From: Secundilactobacillus pentosiphilus
GTDB taxonomy: Bacteria > Bacillota > Bacilli > Lactobacillales > Lactobacillaceae
Direction: 5' to 3'
DNA length: 64,000 nt
Assembly (NCBI RefSeq): GCF_002217985.1
Contig: NZ_BCMI01000003.1
Coordinates: forward strand, 102,640-166,639
The notes beneath the pieces were generated by a model that saw only the letters and a program-made list of their open reading frames with translations, was not told where the DNA came from and searched no databases. Below, piece after piece: positions 34,883 through 43,737 of the stretch. Every line of letters begins with the position of its first letter. The stretch's first letter is position 1. Made by a program: the position numbers and the translations under genes.

Positions 34883-35980
34883 TTATTGTATTTTAACGTA
34901 TTGCGCGCGAATAACCGCGTCATCAGCCAGCCGATACCACCTGAGCTGGTTTTCGTCAGTGTATTCGCCGGTAAGTTGAATCGGCGTACCATCCGCAATT
35001 AACTTGATGGCTTGCCCGTTTGGCCGGTCGTAAGTATGCAGTGAGCGGCCGGCAACGAAATCAATGACGGCGGCCTGATCCATTGGCTTGAACTTTACCG
35101 GCTGACGTTGAGTGATCTGCAGGTTTACTGGCCGGTTAGTTTCAGTGACGTCTTTACCGTTGATCCACTGCGGTCCGCCCAGATTAAACCACGTTTCGCC
35201 GTTTTTCGTATTCACCCGCACAAAGGCTCGCCAAACCGAATCCTTGGGGAATTCATAACGGTGGGGTTGACCATCCGGTTGATTTAATACTGGGGTACTG
35301 TCGAGTAATCTGACAAAGATGTTGATCTGCTGAACCGATGTCCAGGTGTCACGACGCAGCAGGACGACGATGGTTTGTGCTTGATCAGTGAAGTGACCGG
35401 TTAACGGTCGGCTGGCTTTGATTAAATGGTAGCCGTCGATGGCTGCTTTGCTGAAGGCGAAGGGCTGGTTGACGGCCCCGGTTTGGATAACCGGCGAAGC
35501 CACCATTTCACGGGTATCGTAATCCACGGCATACATGATGACAGGGTGCCCCAGTTTCCTAGTATATTGAAGGGTCATGATGCGATAGGGACTCGCGAAT
35601 ACGGTGGTAAAACCAATGACGTGGAATAACAAGTAGTGATCGATTTTACGCGGGGCAAAGTGGATCTTTTCGCCCAGCCGCCCGGTTAACCACTGCGGTT
35701 TTGCCAGCGAATGGTTTTGGTCATCCATATAGAGTACCAGCATCACAGCTGATGCGGCTTGGGACTCAGCCAGTTTTGAAGGTGCGTGCTGACTGACAGC
35801 CTCAGTTTGAGACGAGCCGTCTTCAGCGACCGGTGAGTCCGGCAGTGGTTCGGCGGACTTTAGCGGTGGCTGTTTTGCTTTTAAAGCGGAACCGTCAGTC
35901 GGGGCTGTTTTTTTGCTGCGGGAGGGGGATTGGGACTGGTTCTTAGTCATTAATTTGAGCAGCTGATCCAAAAAAGTCAT
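34883..35980 (-). CDS. MucBP/SH3-like multidomain protein without signal peptide
   Basis: The 365-residue product starts with a short amphipathic stretch (MTFLDQLLKLMTKN), then a Ser/Pro/Ala/Lys-rich linker to about residue 80. Two repeats resembling MucBP domains follow (about residues 85-155 and 156-220; V-L-Y-x-D-D and V-D-Y-D-T patterns), then two SH3/GW-like modules (about 225-295 and 305-365). This is a cell-surface architecture, yet no signal peptide, membrane helix, LPxTG or lipobox is seen. The start at 35980 has GAGGGGG 9 bases upstream; a longer frame to 36025 lacks a ribosome site. Function is unknown; adhesion or intracellular structural roles are both possible. Confidence 0.7.
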   Translation of the reverse strand: MTFLDQLLKLMTKNQSQSPSRSKKTAPTDGSALKAKQPPLKSAEPLPDSPVAEDGSSQTEAVSQHAPSKLAESQAASAVMLVLYMDDQNHSLAKPQWLTGRLGEKIHFAPRKIDHYLLFHVIGFTTVFASPYRIMTLQYTRKLGHPVIMYAVDYDTREMVASPVIQTGAVNQPFAFSKAAIDGYHLIKASRPLTGHFTDQAQTIVVLLRRDTWTSVQQINIFVRLLDSTPVLNQPDGQPHRYEFPKDSVWRAFVRVNTKNGETWFNLGGPQWINGKDVTETNRPVNLQITQRQPVKFKPMDQAAVIDFVAGRSLHTYDRPNGQAIKLIADGTPIQLTGEYTDENQLRWYRLADDAVIRAQYVKIQ

Positions 35981-36071
35981 CCGAGTTTTCCCCCTCATAT
36001 ATTTAATACCTCTAGTATACCCCAACTTGATAGTTGCTGAGAACTTTTCAGCTGAATCTTACTGACTTATC

Positions 36072-36108
36072 AAAAAGCCCGAACATCAAGGACTGATGTT
36101 CGGGCTTT
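36072..36108 (-). terminator. Intrinsic terminator after clpE
   Basis: On the minus strand a perfect 15-bp stem (36094-36108 with 36074-36088), loop of 5, is followed by five T residues overlapping the arm end. Confidence 0.88.
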
Positions 36109-36121
36109 AGAAATGGGACAA

Positions 36122-38377
36122 TTACTTCTTAGCGTCGTTTTCGTTTGCTGCAGGTGCAGCGGACGTTTCTTCAGCCAAGGTAATTTCACCGTTTTCAATT
36201 TTAGCAACTAAGTTTTTAACGTTATTGTGTTCCAGGTAGAAATCGGCAATGCGATCTTCAATTTGTTCTTGAATGACCCGGCGAAGCGGCCGAGCACCCA
36301 TTGCGGGATCATAACCTAACGCCACTAATTTTGCTTCAACTGGTTCAGTGACGTGAACGTGCAGACCTTGGTTGGCCAGCATCACGTTAACATCATCGAT
36401 CATCAAATCAACGATCTTCATTAAGTTGTCCTTAGTGAGGGAGTTGAATTCAACGATGTCATCAAACCGGTTTAAAAATTCTGGCTTGAAGTAGTTGGTT
36501 AATTGATCAAGAACTGAGTGGGTCTTGCCAGAGGCTTCGGCACCGAAACCGACACTCGCTTCTGCATCACCGGTACCCGCGTTAGAAGTCATGATAATGA
36601 TCGTATCTTTGAAGGAAACCGTCCGTCCTTGTGAATCGGTCAAACGGCCATCATCCAAAATCTGTAGGAACATATGCATGACATCTGGGTGGGCTTTTTC
36701 AACTTCATCCAGCAGGATCAAGCTGTATGGGTGACGACGAACTTGTTCGGTCAGCTGACCCGCTTCTTCATACCCAACGTAGCCAGGCGGTGAACCAATC
36801 AGCTTAGCCACTGAGTGCGGCTCCATGTACTCAGACATGTCAAACCGGATCATGGCCTCTTTGGACCCAAAGAGTTCACGGGCAAGCTGTTTAGCCAGTT
36901 CCGTTTTACCAACCCCGGTAGGACCGACAAATAGGAACGAGCCGATTGGCCGGCCAGTACCGTTTAGTCCGATCCGGTTACGGCGAATTGCCCGCGAAAC
37001 TTTGTCAACGGCTTCGTTTTGGCCGATAACGTGAGTCTTTAATGAATCGTTTAGATCCCGCAGCTGCTGCTGTTCCTTGTTTTGAAGTTCACCAACTGGG
37101 ATACCCGTCTTTTCTTCAACGATCTTTTGCATATCTTCTTCGGTGACTTGCGGTTCATCATCGGAAGATGGGGTACTGGTCTGTGACTTCTTTGCGTCTT
37201 CAAGTTTATTGACTTGATCACGGTAGTAGGCTGCTTTTTCGTAGTCTTCCTGTTTCAAAGCCGCTTGTTTTTGTTCCTCAGCGGATTTGATCTTATCATC
37301 GATCGTCTTGGGATCAACGACGTTAATGGTCAAGTTCTTTTTGGAGCCTGATTCATCAAGTAAATCGATGGCCTTGTCAGGTAAGAACCGGTCTTGGATG
37401 TAACGGTCCGATAGTTTGACCGCTGCTTCTAAGGCAGCGTCCGTATAGTGGACGTGGTGGTAATCTTCATACTTCTTTTGGATACCCTTTAAAATCTTAA
37501 CGGCTTCCTCAGGAGACGGTTCGTTTACGGTAACGGGCTGCAAACGACGTGCCAGTGCTTGATCCTTTTCAATATCACGGTATTCATTTAAAGTCGTTGC
37601 ACCGACCAGTTGGAACTCGCCACGGGCAAGCGCTGGTTTTAACACGTTGCCGGCATCCATGCCGCCTTCAGCGTTACCAGCACCCACAATTTCGTGGATT
37701 TCGTCAATGAACAAGATGATGTTCGGATTATCCGTGACTTCCTTCATTAACTGCTGCATCCGCTGTTCAAATTGACCACGGATACCAGTCCCTTGAACAA
37801 GGGAAACCACGTCTAAGCGAATAATCTTTTTATTCATTAATTTTTGCGGAACATCGCCAGAGACGATCTTTTGAGCCAAACCTTCAACGACCGCCGTCTT
37901 ACCAACACCGGCTTCACCGATTAAAACGGGGTTGTTCTTGGTCCGCCGGTTCAAAATTTCGATGACTCTAGAAATTTCACGGTCACGGCCAATCACTGGG
38001 TCGATCTTACCTTGACTAGCAAGCGCGGTAAGATCGATACCATATTGACCTAATAGACCACCATTACCGTTGCCGTTCTGGCCGCCTCCTCCATTACGGG
38101 GGCCGCTCGGCTGGGTAGGTGGTACTTGCTGTTGATAGCCTTGAGGATTGCCATTAGGGTTACCGCCTTGCATAGCACGGAAAATATCATCCAGGTTACC
38201 AAAGCCAAATGGATCTTGTGCCATTTGTGCACCTCCATTTCCAGGATTAGAGTTGTTCTGCTGATTTTTTAGAAGTTGATAACAATTTTGACAAAGATCA
38301 ACTTGCTGTCGCTGACCATTCACGTTCAGGTACAAATGAATCGTCGCTTCACGTTGATGACAATTCTGACACAGCAT
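36122..38377 (-). CDS. clpE: ATP-dependent Clp protease ATP-binding subunit ClpE
   Basis: ClpE is an AAA+ unfoldase that feeds damaged proteins to ClpP. The 751-residue product has the diagnostic N-terminal zinc finger (CQNC at 3-6, CQNC at 29-32), a Gly/Asn/Gln-rich linker, a first AAA+ module with GEAGVGKT, a middle UVR-type coiled segment (around residues 370-400, [18 protein letters not shown]) and a second AAA+ module with GPTGVGKT. Length is normal. Upstream lie a CtsR operator and a CIRCE-like repeat, so heat and protein stress should induce it. The gene is monocistronic with its own terminator. Confidence 0.97.
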   Translation of the reverse strand: MLCQNCHQREATIHLYLNVNGQRQQVDLCQNCYQLLKNQQNNSNPGNGGAQMAQDPFGFGNLDDIFRAMQGGNPNGNPQGYQQQVPPTQPSGPRNGGGGQNGNGNGGLLGQYGIDLTALASQGKIDPVIGRDREISRVIEILNRRTKNNPVLIGEAGVGKTAVVEGLAQKIVSGDVPQKLMNKKIIRLDVVSLVQGTGIRGQFEQRMQQLMKEVTDNPNIILFIDEIHEIVGAGNAEGGMDAGNVLKPALARGEFQLVGATTLNEYRDIEKDQALARRLQPVTVNEPSPEEAVKILKGIQKKYEDYHHVHYTDAALEAAVKLSDRYIQDRFLPDKAIDLLDESGSKKNLTINVVDPKTIDDKIKSAEEQKQAALKQEDYEKAAYYRDQVNKLEDAKKSQTSTPSSDDEPQVTEEDMQKIVEEKTGIPVGELQNKEQQQLRDLNDSLKTHVIGQNEAVDKVSRAIRRNRIGLNGTGRPIGSFLFVGPTGVGKTELAKQLARELFGSKEAMIRFDMSEYMEPHSVAKLIGSPPGYVGYEEAGQLTEQVRRHPYSLILLDEVEKAHPDVMHMFLQILDDGRLTDSQGRTVSFKDTIIIMTSNAGTGDAEASVGFGAEASGKTHSVLDQLTNYFKPEFLNRFDDIVEFNSLTKDNLMKIVDLMIDDVNVMLANQGLHVHVTEPVEAKLVALGYDPAMGARPLRRVIQEQIEDRIADFYLEHNNVKNLVAKIENGEITLAEETSAAPAANENDAKK

Positions 38378-38424
38378 ATCTTGACTCCTCTCTTTAAGTA
38401 GTCAAGCCAATCACTGATCAAATG

Positions 38425-38441
38425 TTTGACCAATATTGACC
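38425..38441 (-). promoter_or_regulatory. CtsR operator of clpE
   Basis: On the minus strand GGTCAAT-ATT-GGTCAAA forms the CtsR heptad direct repeat with 3-base spacing (one mismatch in the first heptad). A third imperfect half, TTGATCA, follows. It lies just downstream of the -10 box, over the likely transcription start. Confidence 0.85.
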
Positions 38442-38450
38442 TTTAAACAT

Positions 38451-38478
38451 ATTATACAATATTCCAGTGTTTTCGCAA
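38451..38478 (-). promoter_or_regulatory. clpE promoter
   Basis: On the minus strand TTGCGA (38473-38478), 16-base spacer, and a perfect TATAAT (38451-38456), directly followed by the CtsR operator. Confidence 0.75.
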
Positions 38479-38506
38479 GTGATTTGCTCGCACTTTTAAG
38501 CTCAAA

Positions 38507-38533
38507 TTAGCACGACAACCATTCGAGTGCTAA
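38507..38533. promoter_or_regulatory. CIRCE-like element (HrcA operator)
   Basis: TTAGCACGA-N9-GAGTGCTAA matches the CIRCE inverted repeat TTAGCACTC-N9-GAGTGCTAA with only two mismatches, both at the inner end of the left arm. It lies about 30 bp upstream of the clpE -35 box and 175 bp before the divergent small gene, so it could act on either. Confidence 0.7.
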
Positions 38534-38707
38534 CTCAAGTTATGTTGTACTTCATTTTGGAAAATGTTGCAAGCAGTTTGATTAAATAATCGGCGTTTTC
38601 ACAGGTTTAGTTGCAAATGCTGCCGAGAGGACGGGTGACTGACATGACCGTATATATTATGGTAAAATGAACTGATGGAAAATTTCACTGCTGCGGAGGT
38701 GACGCGA

Positions 38708-38899
38708 TTGGCAGAAGATTATGCCAAGCTGATGGCACAGTTAAAATCAGGAGATTTAGATGAGTTTACCGTCGAACCAGCGGACTTTATGGCTTTTCAG
38801 ACGGCGTACATGCAGTTTGAATCCCGCAAGCGCATCGTGGGCAAGGCTGAGAAGAATGGTAAAATTATTTATCACTATGATCATGATCAGACACAGTAA
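38708..38899 (+). CDS. Small conserved hypothetical protein
   Basis: The 63-residue product (start MAEDYAKLMAQLKSGDLDEF) is acidic, helical in its first half and ends with a short strand-rich KIIYHYDHDQTQ tail; no membrane segment is present. The TTG at 38708 is chosen because GGAGGT lies 7 bases upstream. An in-frame ATG at 38675 has no ribosome site and is only about 7 bases from an extended -10 element (TGGTAAAAT, 38660-38668), so that part is probably 5' leader. Similar small proteins precede ptsH in other lactobacilli as I recall; function is unknown. Confidence 0.7.
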   Translation: MAEDYAKLMAQLKSGDLDEFTVEPADFMAFQTAYMQFESRKRIVGKAEKNGKIIYHYDHDQTQ

Positions 38900-39071
38900 A
38901 TATACAATGAAAGCGGTTGATTATTTTCCCTCTACTGCTTGTATTTTACTGAATAAATTGATATTCTAAGACTAAAGGTGTTTTTCTATTTATTTCATAA
39001 AAGCTGTACTTATGAAACTAATGAGAAAGTAGCCCAATTTGTTTTTAGTTGATAAAGGAGATTGATATATT

Positions 39072-39338
39072 ATGGAAAAACGCAACTTTCGGATTACTGC
39101 AGAAGCAGGTATTCATGCTCGTCCAGCAACGTTGTTAGTACAAGCAGCCAGCAAGTTTAACTCAGACATTAACTTGGAGTACGATGGCAAGTCCATTAAC
39201 TTGAAGTCGATCATGGGTGTCATGTCTTTAGGTGTTGGTCAAAACACCGACGTTACCATCTCTGCTGATGGCGATGACGAGACTGAAGCCATGGAAGAAG
39301 TCGCTAAGACAATGAAGGCTGAAGGCCTTATTCGTTAA
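39072..39338 (+). CDS. ptsH: Phosphocarrier protein HPr
   Basis: HPr carries phosphate in the PTS (His15) and, when phosphorylated on Ser46 by HprK, acts as corepressor of CcpA. Both sites are intact: GIHARPAT with His15 and [10 protein letters not shown] with Ser46. The 88-residue length is standard. AAAGGAG lies 11 bases before the ATG. The gene is followed by a strong terminator and then by glycolipid genes; ptsI (enzyme I), which usually follows directly, is absent here. Its regulatory role may therefore matter more than transport, consistent with cre sites in this window. Confidence 0.97.
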   Translation: MEKRNFRITAEAGIHARPATLLVQAASKFNSDINLEYDGKSINLKSIMGVMSLGVGQNTDVTISADGDDETEAMEEVAKTMKAEGLIR

Positions 39339-39444
39339 GCAGGTCTGCAATGATACTAGCTGTTAAAAAACTGGGTTAAATCAGCTTTTGATAAATTTAC
39401 AGTAAATAATAGTTGGCATAGTTGGCTAAACTATTCACAAAGTT

Positions 39445-39490
39445 AACGGTTTACCAGAAATCACTAGATTTCTGGTAAACCGTTTTTTAT
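39445..39490 (+). terminator. Intrinsic terminator after ptsH
   Basis: A perfect 18-bp stem (39445-39462 with 39467-39484), loop ACTA, ends in TTTTATTTT. The rest of the 39339-39682 gap holds only a promoter for the next gene. Confidence 0.9.
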
Positions 39491-39609
39491 TTTAAATTTA
39501 AGAAAGCGCAAAGGGGCTTGAACCGTTGAAAGTCATAAGTTATTGTTAGTGGGTTAAATCGCCAGGTAAGAGCGGTGGATCACCATGAGTCAGAAGTCGC
39601 TTTCTATTC

Positions 39610-39638
39610 TTGCATTAAGCACTTCTAACCAATATAAT
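39610..39638 (+). promoter_or_regulatory. Promoter of the glycolipid operon
   Basis: TTGCAT (39610-39615), 17-base spacer and a perfect TATAAT (39633-39638), about 45 bp before the first gene. Confidence 0.75.
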
Positions 39639-39682
39639 TATTATCAATAAGAAGACGGAATTAAGAATACGGGGGGATCGTC

Positions 39683-40864
39683 GTGAACATTGGTTTATTT
39701 ACTGACACATATTTCCCTCAAGTGAGCGGTGTCGCAACTTCGATTAAAACACTGCGCCATGAGTTGGAAAAACAGGGTCACCAAGTGTACATCTTTACCA
39801 CGACTGACCCGCACATTGAAAAGGACGTTTATGAGCGGAACATCTTTCGCTTTCCGAGTGTCCCGTTCGTTTCATTTACCGATCGACGGATTGCCTTTCG
39901 GGGCCTGTTGCACGCTTACCAGCTAGCAAAGGAACTCAACTTGGACATTGTGCATACCCAGACTGAGTTTTCCATGGGATTAATCGGTAAGTTTGTCGCC
40001 CGCGCAATGAAGATTCCCTGTATTCATACTTACCACACGATGTATGAGGATTATCTGCACTATGTCGCTAACGGGAAGATTTTAAAACCGGTCCACGTTA
40101 AGCAGATGACGCTGGCTTTTTGCAGTCATTTAGACGGTGTTGTTGCCCCTAGTGAACGGGTTATCGATAAATTATCCGGGTACGGCGTTAAAGCACCGAT
40201 TCGGGTTATTCCTACCGGGATTGATCTGGAACAGTATGAGCCGCACGAAGATGAACTCAACGTTCGTGAAAAATATCATATTCCAGCAGATGCGCCCATG
40301 ATGTTGTCTTTAAGCCGGGTAGCTTACGAGAAGAATATCAAGGAAGTTATTGATGGCTTTAAAACGATTTTAAAACAGCTTCCGACGGCTTACTTAATGA
40401 TCGTCGGTGATGGTCCTGCCAAAGAAGATCTAGAGCAGCAAGCGCGTGATCTGGGCATCGATGAACACGTTATTTTTACTGGTGAAATCAATAATAACGA
40501 AGTCTCAGCCTTCTATCACGCGACTAACCTGTTTGTTTCTGCTTCAGATTCAGAGTCACAGGGATTGACGTACATTGAATCGTTAGCTTCAGACCGAAAG
40601 ATCGTCGTTAAAAGCAGTCCCTATACGGATGAGTTGCTTCAAGATCCGCAGTTAGGGGCAACGTTTAAAACCCACGATGAAATGATTGAAAAGATGATTT
40701 ATTATTTGAAGCATGATAAGATAACGGATCACACCGTTTTAAACCAGACGTTAAAGCAGGTTTCAAGTGAAACTTTCGGTGAACGCATCGTGGATTTCTA
40801 TCACGATGCACAGGAAAACTACGAAGAAGTTCATGAAAATTCAGCAGATGCAGGTAATCAATAA
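39683..40864 (+). CDS. lafA: 1,2-diacylglycerol glucosyltransferase, LafA-like (GT4)
   Basis: It most likely transfers glucose to diacylglycerol as the first step of the lipoteichoic acid glycolipid anchor. The 393-residue product opens with NIGLFTDTYFPQVSGVATSIKTL, the family's nucleotide-sugar/acceptor signature, and has YHTMYEDYLHYV, the GT-B hinge VIPTGIDLEQY and the C-terminal SASDSESQGLTYIESLAS (EX7E-type) motif. It is peripheral to the membrane. ATG is preceded by GGGGGGAT. The second glycosyltransferase starts 18 bp downstream and a membrane protein follows, forming a three-gene operon. Confidence 0.9.
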   Translation: MNIGLFTDTYFPQVSGVATSIKTLRHELEKQGHQVYIFTTTDPHIEKDVYERNIFRFPSVPFVSFTDRRIAFRGLLHAYQLAKELNLDIVHTQTEFSMGLIGKFVARAMKIPCIHTYHTMYEDYLHYVANGKILKPVHVKQMTLAFCSHLDGVVAPSERVIDKLSGYGVKAPIRVIPTGIDLEQYEPHEDELNVREKYHIPADAPMMLSLSRVAYEKNIKEVIDGFKTILKQLPTAYLMIVGDGPAKEDLEQQARDLGIDEHVIFTGEINNNEVSAFYHATNLFVSASDSESQGLTYIESLASDRKIVVKSSPYTDELLQDPQLGATFKTHDEMIEKMIYYLKHDKITDHTVLNQTLKQVSSETFGERIVDFYHDAQENYEEVHENSADAGNQ

Positions 40865-40882
40865 TTAGAAACGGAGCCAAGT

Positions 40883-41902
40883 ATGATAAAAATCACGATG
40901 TTTTCAGCGGCAGATTCAGTTAAGGGTCAAGGGGTCGGCAGTGTCTACTTAGAGCTGGTTCGGCTATTAAAAACCCGTGAATCAGATCAGATTGCGCTTA
41001 AGATCAATAAGTACGGCCGCAGTGACATCAGTCATTATCATACGGTTAACTTTCCGTTTTACCTGTCTACTTTCATGCCAGGACGCGGCCGTAAGGTTGG
41101 TTTCGTTCATTTTTTGCCGGAAACGCTGGAAGGCAGTTTAAAGTTACCCAAGATTGCCAAAGCCGTTTTCTATCGTTACGTGATTGCTTTTTACAAACGG
41201 ATGGACCAGTTAGTGGTGGTCAATCCGTCCTTTATTCCTAAACTGGAAGCTTATGGCATTAGTCGGGATAAAGTCACTTATATTCCTAACTTTGTCAGTG
41301 CGGAAATGTTTCATCCGGCTGACGAAGAAAGCAAACGCGCCTTGCGGAAGCAGTATCAGTATCCCGATAAGTTTACGATTCTCGGTTCTGGTCAGGTGCA
41401 GGTTCGTAAGGGCGTTTTTGACTTTATTGAACTGGCAAAACGACACCCGGAAATGCAGTTTATTTGGACCGGCGGCTTTTCGTTCGGCCGTATCACGGAT
41501 GGTTATGAAAAGTTAAAACAGGTAGTTGATAATCCGCCTGCTAACCTAAGTTTTCCGGGGATCATTGACCGGGATAAATTGGTGGCTTACTACAACATGG
41601 CGGATTTGTTTTTGCTGCCGTCGTACAATGAGCTTTTTCCCATGTCGGTTTTAGAAGCGTTTAGTACGCATACACCGGTTTTGCTGCGTGACCTGGATTT
41701 ATACCATGCTATTATCAAGGGTGATTATGCTGCTGCGAAGGACGTGGACGAAATGGACCGGATCATATCGGATTTGAGCTCAGATCCTAAGGCACTACTT
41801 TCGCTTCAGGAGAAGGCAAAACAAGCTGCCGACTACTACTCAGAGGAACGATTGGCCAAGATCTGGCTGCAATTCTATACTGAACAGGCAAGAAGAGGTT
41901 AA
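40883..41902 (+). CDS. lafB: Glycosyltransferase GT4, second glycolipid sugar (LafB/CpoA-like)
   Basis: By family and position it should add a second hexose (galactose or glucose) to monoglucosyl-diacylglycerol. The 339-residue product has a GT-B fold with N-terminal MFSAADSVKGQGVGSVYLELVRLL, a mid VTYIPNFVSAEMFHP hinge and C-terminal LLPSYNELFPMSVLEAFSTHTPVLLRD with the EX7E pattern. GGAG lies upstream of the ATG. It is 18 bp after the lafA-like gene and 5 bp before the membrane protein gene, so all three should be cotranscribed. Confidence 0.88.
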   Translation: MIKITMFSAADSVKGQGVGSVYLELVRLLKTRESDQIALKINKYGRSDISHYHTVNFPFYLSTFMPGRGRKVGFVHFLPETLEGSLKLPKIAKAVFYRYVIAFYKRMDQLVVVNPSFIPKLEAYGISRDKVTYIPNFVSAEMFHPADEESKRALRKQYQYPDKFTILGSGQVQVRKGVFDFIELAKRHPEMQFIWTGGFSFGRITDGYEKLKQVVDNPPANLSFPGIIDRDKLVAYYNMADLFLLPSYNELFPMSVLEAFSTHTPVLLRDLDLYHAIIKGDYAAAKDVDEMDRIISDLSSDPKALLSLQEKAKQAADYYSEERLAKIWLQFYTEQARRG

Positions 41903-41907
41903 AAAGT

Positions 41908-42933
41908 ATGTCGAGACGTAATAAAATTGCATTGTTCCTGATCATCTTACTGGGTGTTTCAATTTTCGGTTATTCGTTACGGGACGTTAAGCTCAACATT
42001 TTAATTCGTGACTTTACGACAATCAACTTACAATGGCTAACCGTTGCTATTTTATGTATGCTAATTTACTTTGCGTTAGAGGGGCTAGTCGTTAAAACTT
42101 TCGTGGATGAACGGCTTGGCCGCTATTCGTTTAAAAGCGCGCTGCGGATCCCGTTGATCGAACAGTTATTTAACGGGATAACCCCCTTTTCATCAGGGGG
42201 GCAGCCGGCCCAGTTGATCGCCATGCTGCAAAGCGGGATCGATGGCGGTCGGGCGAGTTCAATTCTGTTGATGAAGTTTATCGTTTATCAGGGCATGATC
42301 GTCATTAACTTTTTGGTTGCTTTGATCATTGGCTTTCATTACATGGTCAGTAAAATGAGCTACTTATCCCTATTTGTGGTGTTTGGGTTTATGGTTCACT
42401 TTGCGGTCATTATCGGGTTATTTTTAGTGATGTTTTGGCCCCAATTTACCAAACGGGCCATGCGGATCGTGATGATCCCGGTGCGCTGGTTTACAAAAAC
42501 TGAAAAGGTCAAAGACTGGATCACTAAGCTGGATACTAAGATCGATTTATTTTACCAGGAAAGTGTCCAGCTGATCGGTCAGTGGCGACTGTTGTTAAAG
42601 GTGATCGTGATCACTTTCTTCCAGTTGATGTGCTACTACCTGGTGCCTTATTTCATTATGCTGTCACTGGGCTACACCCACGCTAATATCGTGATGATCA
42701 CCTGCCTGCACGTTTTGATCGTGATGGTCATTTCAATCTTTCCGATTCCCGGCGGGTCTGGCGGTGCCGAGTACGCGTTTACGGTATTGTTCAGCAGCTA
42801 CATTACTAATTCAAGTAAGCTGGTACTAGCCATGCTGCTTTGGCGGCTGCTCACCTACTACTTGGGCATACTGGTCGGCATGGTTGCGCTGGCAGTCAAA
42901 CCGGATAAAATTACCTTAAAATCCGGCGTGTAA
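41908..42933 (+). CDS. YbhN/MprF-type flippase-like membrane protein
   Basis: The 341-residue protein has about eight membrane helices and belongs to the lysylphosphatidylglycerol synthase transmembrane (flippase-like) family. The marker segments are EQLFNGITPFSSGGQPAQL near residue 85 and VISIFPIPGGSGGAEYAFTVLF near residue 275. It lacks the cytoplasmic aminoacyltransferase domain of MprF, so it should not make lysyl-lipids. Its place behind two glycolipid synthases suggests a role in moving the glycolipid across the membrane; that role is inferred. Confidence 0.85.
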   Translation: MSRRNKIALFLIILLGVSIFGYSLRDVKLNILIRDFTTINLQWLTVAILCMLIYFALEGLVVKTFVDERLGRYSFKSALRIPLIEQLFNGITPFSSGGQPAQLIAMLQSGIDGGRASSILLMKFIVYQGMIVINFLVALIIGFHYMVSKMSYLSLFVVFGFMVHFAVIIGLFLVMFWPQFTKRAMRIVMIPVRWFTKTEKVKDWITKLDTKIDLFYQESVQLIGQWRLLLKVIVITFFQLMCYYLVPYFIMLSLGYTHANIVMITCLHVLIVMVISIFPIPGGSGGAEYAFTVLFSSYITNSSKLVLAMLLWRLLTYYLGILVGMVALAVKPDKITLKSGV

Positions 42934-42979
42934 ACTCAGTAAAAGAAACGCAAATAACCTGATCGACAGTTAGTAAGAA

Positions 42980-43020
42980 GACGGCCGGTGAGGCTATTTT
43001 TGGTTGCTGAGCCGTCAGTT
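42980..43020 (+). terminator. Weak hairpin after the glycolipid operon
   Basis: GACGGC (42980-42985) pairs with GCCGTC (43011-43016) around a 25-base loop, followed by AGTTTTG. It may be a weak terminator before ruvA. Confidence 0.4.
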
Positions 43021-43028
43021 TTGAGACC

Positions 43029-43081
43029 TTGCCTGTGAGCTGTTGTTCATGTTACAATCTCATAAGCAAACATACGTTTAC
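43029..43081 (+). promoter_or_regulatory. ruvAB promoter with probable LexA (SOS) box
   Basis: TTGCCT (43029-43034), 18-base spacer and extended -10 TGTTACAAT (43050-43058). The palindrome AAACATACGTTT (43068-43079) fits the Gram-positive LexA/DinR pattern CRAACNNNYGTTYG at most positions and covers the expected transcription start. Confidence 0.7.
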
Positions 43082-43111
43082 TTAAATTAAAGAACTGGAG
43101 CAATCATCGAG

Positions 43112-43711
43112 ATGTATGAGTATTTAAACGGTCAAGTTGTCGATATTCAGCCCGCTTACATTGTGTTAGACGTCAATGGGGTAGGCTATCTGATCCGGGT
43201 AGCTAACCCCTTTCGGTTTGAAGTCGGTAACGACCTTACCAAAATTTATATTCATCAAACTATCAGCGACACGGCTCAAACGTTGTATGGATTCAGTTCA
43301 CTAAAAGAAAAGCAGCTCTTCGAAAAGCTGCTGGCGGTCTCTGGCATTGGTGCCAAAAGTGCCTTAGCCATTTTAGCTAATGGCGATCAGCGGGCAATTG
43401 TAAAAGCCATTAGTCAAGACGACGTGACTTACTTAACTAAGTTTCCTGGTGTTGGCAAGAAAACGGCACAGCAGATTGTGTTAGATCTTAAAGACAAACT
43501 GGATGATTTCACAACCAACAGTTTGTTTGAACCAACCAGTACGGCGATCGCTTCAACTGACAATGCGGCCTTAGCAGACGCACTGGCAGCCTTAACAGCA
43601 CTGGGGTACAAAGAGCGCGACCTTAAAAAAGCGGAAAAAGCTTTTCAGGGTGAACCGGAGCAGACCACGGATGCCTATTTAAGTGCAGCATTAAAACTAT
43701 TAACCAAGTAA
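43112..43711 (+). CDS. ruvA: Holliday junction branch migration complex subunit RuvA
   Basis: RuvA binds four-way DNA junctions and loads RuvB. The 199-residue product has the OB-fold N-terminus MYEYLNGQVVDIQPAYIVLDVNGVGY, two helix-hairpin-helix motifs (FEKLLAVSGIGAKSALAIL and YLTKFPGVGKKTAQQIVLDL) and the short C-terminal RuvB-binding domain (about 150-199). Length is normal. It is followed after 26 bp by ruvB; together they form a repair operon with a probable SOS box in front. Confidence 0.97.
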   Translation: MYEYLNGQVVDIQPAYIVLDVNGVGYLIRVANPFRFEVGNDLTKIYIHQTISDTAQTLYGFSSLKEKQLFEKLLAVSGIGAKSALAILANGDQRAIVKAISQDDVTYLTKFPGVGKKTAQQIVLDLKDKLDDFTTNSLFEPTSTAIASTDNAALADALAALTALGYKERDLKKAEKAFQGEPEQTTDAYLSAALKLLTK

Positions 43712-43737
43712 ATCATCATTAATAAGGGGGCGAGCAG

